Below, in pieces: positions 12,001 to 23,095 of a DNA stretch of 64,000 bases. Made by a program: the position numbers and the translations under genes. Source of the DNA: Phallusia mammillata (Eukaryota > Chordata > Ascidiacea > Phlebobranchia > Ascidiidae); NCBI GenBank assembly GCA_003260075.1, contig QLIY01000540.1:46372-110371 (forward strand), written 5' to 3'. Within the stretch, counting starts at the first letter, position 1. Each line of letters starts with the position of its first letter. The notes under the pieces were generated by a model. That model ran no database searches and was not told where the DNA came from. It worked only from the letters and a program-made list of their open reading frames with translations.

Positions 12001-15000
12001 TATTTTCTCTAAATTTCTTCATACATCCACTTACTGCATTGCTGCCTGAAATTGATTATACAAGAACTTTCTTTTTCTCAGCCCATATGGCAAATGCAGC
12101 ACATAGCACAGACAACTAGTAAAAGATTAATATTGTGACAAAAATTTCCCCCTACAAATTACAAACTTCCCCACTAGTGGGGAATTTCCCCTGGTTGGGA
12201 ACCGCTGTCCTAATCTACTACAAAGGTTTTAGCCTTGATAAGTTGCATGATGTATTAGAATGCAATGCCTTCAGTTTTGGCTTGTACAAGCTATTTGTGA
12301 TAATTTTGTTGCTAGGAAACTATGTGGAGCGACAAGTAAAGACATGGACCAAGCAATATCGAGCTAGTGAAACACATAAAATTGCCTCTATGGAACAACT
12401 TATAGAATGGTTACCTCAACATTTACGTCAGAATGAACAAACTACAATAGTTCATGGCGATTACAGGTGAATTCAGTTTTGTTTACCACTTTAATGTTTG
12501 AAGTATTCTGTAATAGTTCATTGATACAAATTGTTTTGGGCCCGTGAGTGCACCCTAAATAATCATTTTCACCTGAAAAATAGAGTTAGTACAAAAAATT
12601 AAAGGACACAAATATATTTTGCATGCAAGGCATACTTATTTTACTACAGTAAACTCTTGTCAAACCAAGTTACCACAAATAATAGTTTTACAATATACAT
12701 TGTAAAAAGCTGTTACAGAACAATCTTTTTATTTTTAGAGTTGACAATTTAATTTATGGTCGAGATCAGTCAGAAGTGTTAGCAGTATTAGACTGGGAGC
12801 TGTCAACTTTAGGTGATCCAATTTCCGATGTTGCATACTGTTGCCTTCCGCACTTCCTTCCACAAAACTTTCCAATAATACCTGGTAAGATTAACGTATT
12901 CAAAGTCCATCAAGTATTCAAAAACGTTTGGTTTGTCAACAGAGTTTAAAAATCTGTTGTTTTAATGTTTTTGACTTGGGATTACCAGACACAAACATTG
13001 GTTAAAAATGTACAATTTTCAGATAGTTTTATGTTTATCTTTAAAAAATAGCATTACTTTTGTTGCTAGGTTTTAAGAATATGAACCTGCAGGAACTTGG
13101 AATTCCCACACATAATCAAATCATTGACATGTATTGTGAAAAAATGAATATTCCAAAAATTGACAACATTGACTTTTATATGGCATTCTCCTTTTTCCGT
13201 GTTGCTGCTATATTGCAAGGGGTATACAAGAGGTCAAGCCAAGGTAGAATTTTACTTATGGTTTAGGTGGCGGAAAGTGTAAGGTCTGATTCCAATTGGC
13301 CATAGCTTTTCCATACACCCAGTTAAAAAAAATGTCTCAAGTCACAAAAAATCTTTTGGAATACCAATATGGCTTAACCACAAGCAAAGTTTTTTTTTTG
13401 TTTATGGTATTGAACTGTAATATAGGCACTGGATAAAAATTATATGGCTAGGTTTACTGCATCATGTTTTCTTGCAAAAGTTTTTTTTAAAAGAATCATT
13501 TATGCAATGTAAAGCTTCAGTGTCCCACAATGCAATTGTCTGGGTTTATCTCATTTTTTACAACTAATGCTCTTTGATTTTAGGTCAGGCAAGTTCTGCC
13601 CAAGCATCTTCTGCAGGTAAATTAGCAGAGAGTATGTCTGACATTGGATGGTCGTTTGCAGCAAAAGAGGGTTTCCGTCTCTTTAAGAAAGCAGACTCAC
13701 TGCCACTGACTAGTGGCAACCCACAAAGGCGGCAATACAGCACCCAAGCTGCCAATTGTAAGATTTTTTTAGTTTTAAATAGGTCCAATGTAAAGCAGTG
13801 AAATAAAAAAGCTGTCTTGTAGTAAAAGATAGCCTTCCCACTGTATATGTCAGCAAAAACTCTTTTGGGTATGCAACTCCAAACATGCTCATGATTTTCT
13901 ATGCAAAAAGTATACTGAAGCTTGCCTTGTAAACCTTTGTGGTGAAAGATTGCCAATTTAAACTCAGAATATGCCTAATCCACATGTGCATATTTAAAAA
14001 AAAATCTAACTCTGTTATACAAAACCACATGCTTATGTATAGCATAAAAACTCCTTATTTCTAAAGACATTTTTTACAGTTATTCCACTTGATGTTACTG
14101 CGTTGAGACAAGAAGTACAAGATTTGCATGCAAAACTGAATACTTTCATGGAAAGAAATGTTTATCCCAATGAGGCTGCATTCAGAGATCATAGCTTATC
14201 AGATAAAAAATGGACAATTCATCCTACAATGGAAGATAACAAGGTGTCACATTTTTTTATAACTTTTTATAGTTTAGTGTATTTTGCCATTCATTGTGAT
14301 GTAGTTTTTTGCCTACAAAAGCCAAGAAAGGGTGTCAGGTCTATGACCAACTTGCTGAATAAAAGTGGATTCCATTTTAGCTTATTTCTACAAAAAGTAA
14401 GTTTCTCACTGATTTTCGCCACAGAGTAAAGCACAAGCTGAAGGTTTGTGGAATTTGTTTCTTCCAAAGGAGAGTGACCCAACTGGAGAATATGGAGCAG
14501 GTCTAACCAATGTGGAGTATGCATTTTTATGTGAAATCATGGGAAGAAGTTCATTTGCACCTGAGGTTAGTTTTCGTTACACTGCATAATGTCACTGAAA
14601 TGAATGCTTCCAATTTGAACAACCTAATTGTTAACTATTTGTTTTAGGCATTCAACTGTTCCGCTCCTGACACTGGAAACATGGAAATCTTAGCACAATT
14701 TGGAACAAATGAGCAGAAAGAAGAATGGCTCAAACCACTATTGGCTGGAAAAATCAGAAGCTGTTTTGCAATGACAGAACCAGATGTAATTTTGTGACTA
14801 AGTTCTGTTAAAAAGAGTCTAGCAAACCTGCAAAAAATATTACTTCTGTTGTGTTGTATGTTAGTCTGGCAACAATCAAACACACTGGTTTCAATGTTTT
14901 GGTTGGTGTTTGTAACAGTGGTGTTAAAAGTTTCCAACAGAGGTTCACATTGCTGAATTTTGAAACCCTTTTAGGGGAAATCCTACCTGCAAATAAATTG

Positions 15001-17949
15001 ATTCACCCTACAATACAAATAGGACTGGGTTCAGTTTGGGAATATGAAATGTTAAAACAAGTGAAGTATATTTTTGTATAATTTATACAAGGCATTTGTT
15101 TAATAATTTTTCAGGAGAGTCAAGTTAAAGACATTGGGAGACTGTGAGACTTTAAAGTTTCCTGGTGGCTTTTAACAATAAAACATATCTTTAAGCTTTC
15201 TCCTAATCCCCCCCCCCGTGAAGTATATTTTTGTATAATTTATACAAGGCATTTGTTTAATAATTGTTCAGGAGAGTCAAGTTAAAGACATTGGGAGACT
15301 GTGAGACTTTGAAGTTTCCTGGTGGCTTTTAACAATAAAACATGTCTTTAAGCTTTCTCCTAACAACCTTTCTTTGAACTTCAGGTTGCTTCATCAGATG
15401 CCACAAACATCCAAGCTTCCATAACACAGGATGGAGATAACCTGGTTCTGAATGGCAGGAAATGGTGGACCTCGGGGGCATTGGATCCTAGAATGAAGTT
15501 AATTGTGTTTATGGGCAAGAATGATGTTACAGGTACGAAATAGATTAATGGTTAAAAATTCTGTTAGCTTTGTGTGTGATATGCTGTACTTATGTCCTTT
15601 TCAATATTATTATGTCATATTTTGTTTCACTGTCCAACGTGATCCTAGTTTACTAATATAGGTGATGATTTTAGGCCAGTATGGCTGATCTCGATAGTGT
15701 CCACCCAGTGGTGTTTTGCACATAGCAAAGAGTAAACTTACAAGGTTGTGACACATTGTCGTGAACTTGTGGCGGCATTGTTTTCACTCTTCTACTCTTG
15801 CGCTTTACAATGGTCGGCAACCCCTGGCACGAGGTGGTTTTTCATAGCACGCCAACCTGTTTGCGTGTTTATATTGAAGTGACAATTTAACCTGTTACAA
15901 TGCTTGTTTATAGTTTTTATCATGCCATTGTCTTAAAATCCAGCCTTGCATGCACGAACCACTCTGCTTTTTCTTTATTATTGATATCTGCTGGCACGAA
16001 CAACTATTTTTCAGAAACACGTTGGCACGCGAAGTCATTAACGCATGGAAATAACAAGTAAATTGGCACGCGTCGCCTAAAAGGTTGCAGACCCCTGGTT
16101 TAGCACTTATGTTTTTGAATGTTTAAGCGTGTGTCGTGTCGCTTCGATTTTATGAACCAACGAGATAAACTCCACAGTAAATATGCCAGTATGTCCTTGT
16201 CGTGATCGGAGCAGGATATGTTTAAATAACTTTCGTAATTTCAGCCGATAAACATCGCCAACAAAGTATGGTGATAGTCCCCTCCGACTCAACCGGTGTG
16301 AAGATTGTGCGAGCCCTTACCGTGTTCGGTGCTGATGACGCGCCTGTAGGTCACGGTGAGGTCACTTTCGACAACGTCACTGTGCCAAAAAGCAACGTCA
16401 TACTCGATTTGGGTGACGGATTTAAAATTGCGCAGGTAAAAAAAATCTTTAACAATTACCCACCTAGTTTTGTCGAAAATTGACGAAAGTGACTTAACTG
16501 AAAACAATATGGTTTACGTTCCTTCGTAGCCAATGACAGACGCAACAATTTTATCAAGTTTCATATTTTTGTTTTAGGCTCGTCTTGGCCCTGGTCGAAT
16601 CCATCACTGTATGAGAATGATCGGATCAGCGGAACGCTCGCTTGACTTGATGAAAGAAAGGGTGAGATTGATTGTAAAAAAATCAGGATAAAACTTTTCA
16701 AACTTATTTTGAAACACGTTAATTAACGCTTAGAACATGCCGTTGATTGGAATAGGTTCGTACAATGCTATCGGCGTGTTACCAAGCACACAATATAACC
16801 TCAAACTATATTTTAATGATGTGACGCAAGATATATGCCAAGGTAGAGAGTGTATGTAATAATTCTACCTTTAGGTCCAGTCGCGTGTAACATTCGGGCG
16901 CCCTCTTGTGGAACGTGACACTGTATTACAAAACATCGCCCTCTCGCGGATTGAAATCGACCAGTGTCGTTTGCTGGTTCTCAAAACTGCTCATATGATG
17001 GACGTGTATGGAAACAAGGTATGTTGAACACAACGTACGACATGGAGAGTTCGTAGGTTGGCCGAGTATCGCTTATACAAAGTCAAAGTAATATCAAAAC
17101 AAAAAACTCCCTATATGACTTGCAGTTACCACATATAAAACATAAATGCGTTGCAAAATATCCGTCGGAGTAGTGTTTTTTAAACGCTGTCACCAGTGAT
17201 ACGAAAGCTTACTTAAATTGAAGTAAAAGAATAATAATTTGCGAATAAGTTTAGATTAGTAATATACATTATTGTGTCATAATCTTCATTCATGTTTCAC
17301 TCGTTTATCGCGTATCAGTCCAGTGTGTAATATTTCTTAAACATTCTTGGCTTTTGGTTGTGTATTGTTGAGTTTTTTTGTATTCTGCATACATGTTATA
17401 CACAACCATTGTACCTTTGCATTACGACTTGTTCGGTATCTCTCTGCTACTTATGCTCTTGTTTTTAGGCTGCTCGAAAAGAGATTGCGATGATTAAAGT
17501 TGCTGTTCCCAACGCAGTTTCCCGGGTCATCGATCGCGCCATGCAGTCATTTGGTGCCGCTGGTGAGTCAATTACGTTTTACTCCATCGGATAAGAACAT
17601 CATTGAAATGCATTTGGCGTTATTGTTTGTTAAGATGGTACAGTTGAATCATTAAGAGTCGCTGCTGGTGAAGTTTAACTCGTAAAATACAAGTTTACAT
17701 AATTTTAGTTTTGGGAAAATTATCTGTTTTTGCAACACATAGGCCTATCTTAGATATAATGATCAAAATTTTGACGCAAAATGTCTAAAGAACAATTATT
17801 CAAAACTCTGCCACCTTTTCCATTTAGGTTTATCTGGCGATTTTCCTCTTGCGATGTTTTACATTTGGTCACGTGCTTTACGCATCGCTGACGGTCCAGA
17901 TGAGGTTCATGAACGAACCGTAGCCAAGCTGGAAATGCGAAATCGCTAA
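9045..17949 (+). CDS. ACAD10: Acyl-CoA dehydrogenase family member 10 (HAD-APH-ACAD fusion)
   Basis: Twenty exons join in frame: 9045-9198, 9442-9590, 9794-9985, 10122-10280, 10445-10752, 10890-11013, 11292-11418, 12316-12466, 12739-12884, 13070-13243, 13584-13757, 14080-14243, 14425-14565, 14648-14785, 15385-15532, 16245-16435, 16578-16661, 16875-17018, 17469-17562 and 17828-17949. The arginine/serine-rich start suggests mitochondrial import. Domains in order are: a HAD-like hydrolase ([25 protein letters not shown]); an aminoglycoside-phosphotransferase-like kinase ([25 protein letters not shown]); and an acyl-CoA dehydrogenase ([22 protein letters not shown], ending near [11 protein letters not shown]). 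Vertebrate ACAD10 has this order, and ACAD11 lacks the HAD part. Recent work on the family links the kinase and dehydrogenase parts to 4-hydroxy acyl-CoA breakdown, so that role is by homology. Partial false copies of exons 3 and 2 flank the C run at 9686. Confidence 0.95.
9686..9696. other. C-run gap placeholder inside ACAD10, duplicating exon ends
   Basis: Eleven C. To the left is the end of exon 2, its intron and the first 39 bases or so of exon 3. To the right the same sequence restarts inside exon 2 and runs on into the complete exon 3. The copies differ at single bases, including AAA versus GAA in exon 3 and GAT versus GAC in exon 2, as two alleles would. Confidence 0.85.
11606..11615. 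other. C-run gap placeholder between duplicated ends
   Basis: Ten C between copies starting ATCTAATTGCCCCC at about 11495 and 11616, which differ by substitutions and a short deletion. It lies inside the hAT element of ACAD10. Confidence 0.8.
11916..11925. other. C-run gap placeholder between duplicated ends
   Basis: Ten C between copies starting ATGTCACAATCAGC at about 11728 and 11926, some 190 bp each, with scattered single-base differences. Confidence 0.8.
15208..15217. other. C-run gap placeholder between duplicated ends
   Basis: Ten C between copies starting GTGAAGTATATTTTTG at 15061 and 15218, about 145 bp, in an ACAD10 intron. Confidence 0.8.
15800..16100. mobile_element. Degenerate hAT-like remnant
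   Basis: The right boundary reads GGTTGCAGACCCCTG, which resembles hAT ends such as the one closing the element at 33416-33791. Both are preceded by repeated TTGGCACGC-type motifs. No matching left inverted repeat or target duplication is seen. It lies in the long ACAD10 intron before exon 16245. Confidence 0.4.
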
Positions 17950-18514
17950 ACCCAGCGATTGTTATTTCACAATTTGATATCCTATTGATGATGACGTCAT
18001 CGGCAACAATTTGAAAGTGTCATTTTTGAAAGCAACTTTTGGTTGTTAAACAGTCGGCAGATTTATAAACAATCTAATCAAGTTTAAATCTTAAAGCTTT
18101 ATGGGTGATTTTTTCGTCTTGAATTATTGTTTTGCCGTGCAAATCTTCGAGCTAATACAATTTTTTGATCAATATCGAACAAAAACTGCAACTGGGTAAG
18201 ATTAGTGGCTCTCAAAACCGTATAGCATACGATTTCAACCTTTTTGTTGTAACTAACCATTTTTTTATAAATGAGCCATGAACCCACACGAAAAATTATG
18301 TTCTGTTAAAAATCTTTTGCAATTTTGCATTCCCATACTCCCTGAAACCTTCTGTCCACCCTGAAGGTTGGAACCATTAACTTATTAATCGCCTATGGAG
18401 CATTTTTGGGGTAATACATGGGGAAAACAAAATTTTGTTTGAGAATTTTTGTGCGTATTGCCCTTACTGTCTTAACAATAGAGTTCCACTTTCAAATGCA
18501 TGAAAAAAAACAAT

Positions 18515-18585
18515 TGCATTGGCCGGGAATCGAACCCGGGCCCCCCGCGTGGCAGGCGAGGATTCTACCACTGAACCACCAATGC
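18515..18585 (-). tRNA. tRNA-Gly (GCC)
   Basis: The reverse strand reads GCATTGG...CCAATGC with a 7-bp acceptor stem and A discriminator. It has a D-arm with GGTTCAGTGGTAGAA (A box), anticodon loop CTGCCAC giving GCC, and T-arm GGTTCGATTCC (B box). Length is 71 nt with no intron. It is separated by 5 bp from tRNA-Glu on the same strand. Confidence 0.95.
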
Positions 18586-18590
18586 CAATT

Positions 18591-18662
18591 TTCCTACACC
18601 GGGAATCGAACCCGGGCCGCCTGGGTGAAAGCCAGGAATCCTAACCACTAGACCATGTAGGA
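18591..18662 (-). tRNA. tRNA-Glu (UUC)
   Basis: The reverse strand reads TCCTACA...TGTAGGA with a 7-bp acceptor stem and A discriminator. It has A box TGGTCTAGTGGTTAGGA, anticodon loop CTTTCAC giving TTC, and B box GGTTCGATTCC. Length is 72 nt with no intron. It forms a tandem pair with tRNA-Gly. Confidence 0.95.
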
Positions 18663-19790
18663 GACATGAGTCTTTATTCAAAACGTTGTTGTCATGTTAA
18701 CCACCCATCGAGCGGATGTCGGTGAAGGGAACTGAATTTGAAGGATGCTTCGATATTTTGTAATAGGCACTTGACTGAACGACCAGTGACAGAACCCAAT
18801 CAATCTGTATTTGACTCGATTTCTAAAACCAAAGCACACTTCCGGCCCGGGCATGCATAAAATATAAGATGCTTATTTCTTTCGTTTTTCGAAGCCATCG
18901 TCAAGAAGGCCAAAAGCGCAGCCCTCTTGTGAGTACAATTGGACGCCCACCAAGAAAAATGTAAAAAGTAAACAAACATCCACCATATTTTAGTGATCAT
19001 TTTTCTGCATAACCCCAACCTCTTTGCTCGGAAACAATTTTGAACGTTGGAAACAAAATTCGTTTTGCCGAAACGAATTTCGTTTTGTCGAAACGATTTC
19101 GAAACGTTTTTTGCGTTTCAAGCCAAATTTCCTATCTCCACCGTACCCTCTTTCCTTGACATGGGCTGTTTTGGGTTTGCAATTCCAAATTGGTAATTGC
19201 TTTCGTAGAAGTGGGTCTTTAAATTGATTGCTCTAAGCGAGGTAAACCTAACATAGTTCCTTATCTTAAAGACAAGGATGACCAGCAAACCACTTTCTTT
19301 TCGCGTACTTGCATTTATAAATTTTAAGTTAACGGAAATTAAACGCTTTTAATCGGTCAAGGATTGGCGTCAATCGTACGTAACCACTGACAACCATGAC
19401 ATGATAAACAGGTTTTGCTTGGCTGCGCACGCGTCTGTTTTATACATGCACTATTGCACATCCTGCAGGCATGAAAATTGTTTGGTCACAATAATGTTTA
19501 TTTTATGTTGCCGTTAGTTTTGCTTTCCTGACGACTTTTTTCTGTTAAGATCTAATATCTAAAGTAATAATTTTAAACCATTCGGGGCCAAAGCCAATTT
19601 TTCATTTCGTTTAAAAAACATCCGTAATTCACAGTCTTTTTAACCGTTTGTTTTGTGCCTAATACATGATTAGGTATTGATTACAGCACTGCATTTTGTG
19701 TTAATTAGTATCTTTAAAATCATCCCATACCCAACGTATTGCTGAACGAAAAGCGTTTTGGCTTTCAGGTTATATCTCGTAACGTTCGAT

Positions 19791-19800
19791 CCCCCCCCCC
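19791..19800. other. C-run gap placeholder between duplicated ends
   Basis: Ten C between copies starting GTATTGATTACAGC at about 19674 and 19801, roughly 117 bp with a few differences. Confidence 0.8.
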
Positions 19801-20367
19801 GTATTGATTACAGCACTGCATTTTGTGTTAATTAGTATCTTTAAAATCGTCCCATACCCAACGTATTGCTGAACGAAAAGCGTTTTGTCTTTCAGGTAAT
19901 ATCTCGTAACGTTCGACATGAAACTAATCACTGAAAAGACAAAATAATTTCGGCCGAATCTGGCTGTGTTTTGTAAAGTTTTGTAGAAATTTGTAACGTT
20001 TAATTTGGTCGGTTGTGAATTTTTAGGCATTTTTACGATATCATACGATGAAAAGACTCGGTTTCGGCTGATTTTTTGGTAAAAAAAGTTTCTGTGAAAC
20101 AAAACAAACTATTTCGGTGCTTCACTAAACAAAAGTCACATCGTCAAATCAAGAGGACACAACTCGAGTTCTTGATCCCAAACTGACCTGCAATCCCAAC
20201 ACACTCATAAAAATCTGTCACTATTCACGTAACTCACTTAACAATCTAACGCAACACCTGTCGTCGGTGACGTATGGGCAGTAAATTTACTTCTTGACAC
20301 TGCATTGCAGATAGATACTTAAATCTTCACAAGGTTTGTTTAAAGTTTAATGATGCAGTACGAAAAG

Positions 20368-20377
20368 CCCCCCCCCC
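20368..20377. other. Ten-C run without visible flanking duplication
   Basis: Ten C as in the other joins, but I do not see the same sequence on both sides. The right side begins inside what looks like the 3' half of a hAT element, so sequence may be missing. Confidence 0.55.
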
Positions 20378-20729
20378 GAAAAAGGACCGTTTTGAACAAA
20401 ATATGAAAAAGTTTGGGAACCACTGGTTTAAACAAATATAAATTGTATTGTTGGCTTTTGTTTATTGACGACTAACAAGAACAGCGCACATTGTGACGTC
20501 ACAGCTGAAACAATGGATGATGAATGAAACGCGACAATGGAGACAATTACTGATGTTTTCACGCTCGTGTGATCAGTAATCGGAATTGTAAATCGGGACC
20601 TTAAACAAAGAAATTCATAATTATAAACACCTATAAACAGAACTTTTCATACGATTGTAAACTAAGTTAAACATGTTTAAAAAAATGATCTTCTATGCAT
20701 ACATTAAAAAGGTTGATGACAGAAAAATG

Positions 20730-20739
20730 CCCCCCCCCC
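20730..20739. other. C-run gap placeholder between duplicated ends
   Basis: Ten C between copies starting ACAGAACTTTTCATACG at about 20637 and 20740, some 90 bp. It lies just downstream of the last otp exon found. Confidence 0.8.
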
Positions 20740-20864
20740 ACAGAACTTTTCATACGATTGTAAACTAAGTTAAACATGTTTAAAAAATGATCTTTTATGC
20801 ATGCATTAAAAAGGTTGATGACACAAAAATTGTTTTTATCAATATGAAGACCCCGACTACTTAC

Positions 20865-23095
20865 ATTTTGATGTGATTGGTGAAAACAGGTAAATGCATT
20901 AGCATCAGAAATGTGATTGTTGCTCGGTGAATGGGCTGTTTTCTTGTCGTACTGCATCATCGAATTTATGTCGCTGTGATTTTGAGCTACTTGGCTGAAA
21001 TATGGAGCTTCACTTGTTGAATATGACATCTGAAATAAAAAATGCAACTACATTATCTCGATAGAAGAACTAAGATCCTTAATTGACTTAATCGATGTTT
21101 ATACTCTGTACCTGTTTCGCATGTTGTGGGTGATAAACGTCATTGTCGGTGACGTCAGTAGACGCCATATTGCTTGTATGCGCGCTGCTGATGGCCGAAT
21201 TGACATATGAGGTAAACGTTGCGTTTAAATCTTTTTTTAAATCTGGAGAAACGAGAAAAATGAATTAGACCTTTAATTTTGGACGTTTGATATATTATGT
21301 TGTGTTTCTAACCTTGTCCCATCCATTGGCCTTCTCTGTGGTTTTGCAAGGCGTAGAAACCTTCACCCGGGAATGTCATGGTAGAATTGGGAGACCCAGC
21401 AAAAGATTGGCCGGAAAATGGAAAGGTATTTCCCGCCGTGGGAGGATGGAAGTTCCAAATGTTTGACGTCGTCGCAACCGCCTTTCGTTTCTTCCATTTT
21501 GCTCTCCGATTTTGAAACCAAACCTAAACAAAACGCACGAGACCAATTAATTGCGGTTTAAAATGTAAACTTGTCGCAAATGAAATGATTTTGCATTCCT
21601 AAGAAAATCGGTACTAAGGTGTAAAGTAAAATATTTTTGAATTGTATGTCTGAAAATCATGAAGCAAAACGAGAATTTTAAAATTGCCGCAGACTATAAT
21701 TTAAATCAATGTTGTCTCAAAAATGTTTTGGCCAAAAACTTTCCTAATGGAAAGTTCGTGATGTAACAGCATGCTGAAGGTAATTATCGGCCGAATTTGT
21801 TTTGATTCAAAACACTTTATCGACAGTGATGACGTGTCAAATAAGGATTCGTTGGGCAAACGGCAACAAAACAACGAGACTCTTTTGTCAAAACTTAATA
21901 AATAATTAATCGCGTCTTACCAAATCTGTCGCAACTAACACGGATCTGAATATTTGATTTGACAAAAGAATGCGCGGCGACATAGAAATCAAATTAGCCG
22001 GTGAGTTTAGCGATCAAATACTTTTGTGATTTGAAGTATTGACTTATACACTCTGGCAGACGTTAAAACCGCTCAGGTACTTTTAATCACTTTTGACATG
22101 CCCATATAAAAATTAAACTGAAAGTTTTAAATGCGCTTAAAAACAATTCTGAATAGCGAACGCGTAATTACTGTTTACTCAAATTGTAAAGTCAATTACA
22201 ACACCTAAAGCAGTGTCGCTAAGATAACTGTATTTGTAATGTTTTTAATTTTAAAGACCGAGGTAACAAAATACCTGAACACGTGACTCGGTGAGACCGA
22301 TCCGGAGCGCCAGCTCTTCTCTCATAAAAATATCAGGATAGTGAGTTGTTGAAAAACTTCTCTCCAACTCATTAAGCTGGGACGGAGCGAATCTTGTTCG
22401 GTGTCGCTTCGTTTTGGACATTTTTCGTTCCTTTGAATCGGATTGTTTTGGAGATAAATTGGAATCCTTCTTTTCGGAAACGCTTGGATTCGGTCGGGAA
22501 TTTTCGGATTTGCGAGCGCCCCCCCCCCCCCCCCCCCCCCCCCCCCCCTGTCTTGAAGGGGAGGTTTGGGCGATGCTTGGATTTGCAACTTCGTCGTTTC
22601 ATTTGTTATTTTCTGGGGGATTGTTTCCATGTTCTTAACAAAATGCGTTGATTTCACCTCTTTTGGACAATCAGTAGATCTGTTAGCGCAATTTTGAAGA
22701 AATTTTTGCAGCGAACGATGCTTTGGGTCATTGTAGTTAAACGTAGAATTTAGTGGAACTTGTTCTGGAACATTCTTGTTGTCAACCGTTTCATGCTGAG
22801 TGTAACGGCACGACGACAATATGGCCGCTCTTGAATCTTGCTTCTCGCAATACATGCTGTTTTCACAACCGTTCATGTCGTTGTAGTAGAAACAATGCCC
22901 TTCCGGGGACGAATCAGAGTATGATTTTGATCCGTCATCCGAATAATGAGTTTGATGGCTGATGTCATAAGCGTTGGGTTGTTGGTCGCCGGTGTTCCAT
23001 GGGGGCGCATTGTTGTCAGATGATGAAGGTAACGCACTGCTGCACTGCGACGTGGCGTTCGGTGTATGGACGTTAAACGTATGCATAACAGACAT
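20865..23095 (-). CDS. otp: Orthopedia homeobox transcription factor (frame broken by C run; 3' end not found)
   Basis: Exons are 23095-22275, 21523-21313, 21242-21112 and 21029-20865. The homeodomain, split between exons 1 and 2 after ESRVQ, carries [32 protein letters not shown] and [15 protein letters not shown], which is diagnostic of Otp among paired-like classes. The region before it (about 190 residues, Ser/Asn/His-rich) has no domain I know. A 30-base G run on the coding strand (22548-22519) separates the N-terminal frame from the homeodomain frame, and the two frames differ. The tract must therefore be wrong in length or replace lost sequence. The last exon ends at a GTAAGT donor, and I found no following exon or OAR motif. 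Otp directs neurosecretory neuron fate in other animals. Confidence 0.85.
22519..22548. other. Thirty-C run inside otp exon 1
   Basis: This is a pure C run on the + strand, read as poly-glycine in the reverse frame. Codon positions before and after it do not agree: codon first bases are at position 1 modulo 3 upstream and 2 modulo 3 at the homeodomain. Length would have to change by two bases (modulo three) to restore one frame. It is probably a gap placeholder rather than a real Gly tract. Confidence 0.6.

Larger units (their letters stand above)
11446..12207. mobile_element. hAT-type element with two internal assembly duplications
   Basis: The left end is CAGTGGTTCCCAACC and the right end is GGTTGGGAACCGCTG, nearly perfect inverted repeats. 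The flanks TCCTAGTG and TCCTAATC agree at 6 of 8 bases, suggesting an old insertion. Two 10-C joins inside, each with duplicated flanks, inflate its length. With one copy of each removed it would be roughly 450 bp. There is no transposase ORF. It sits in the ACAD10 intron before exon 12316-12466. Confidence 0.75.
18663..20864. other. Gene-poor stretch between tRNAs and otp
   Basis: I see no gene here. It holds two or three C-run joins and a full palindromic CRE-type site TGACGTCA at 20494-20501 directly followed by the E-box CAGCTG. A lone hAT-like right end (GGGAACCACTG, about 20417-20427) follows a C run that probably hides its left half. The missing 3' coding exon of otp, if there is one, should lie here, but I could not find an OAR motif. 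Confidence 0.4.
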
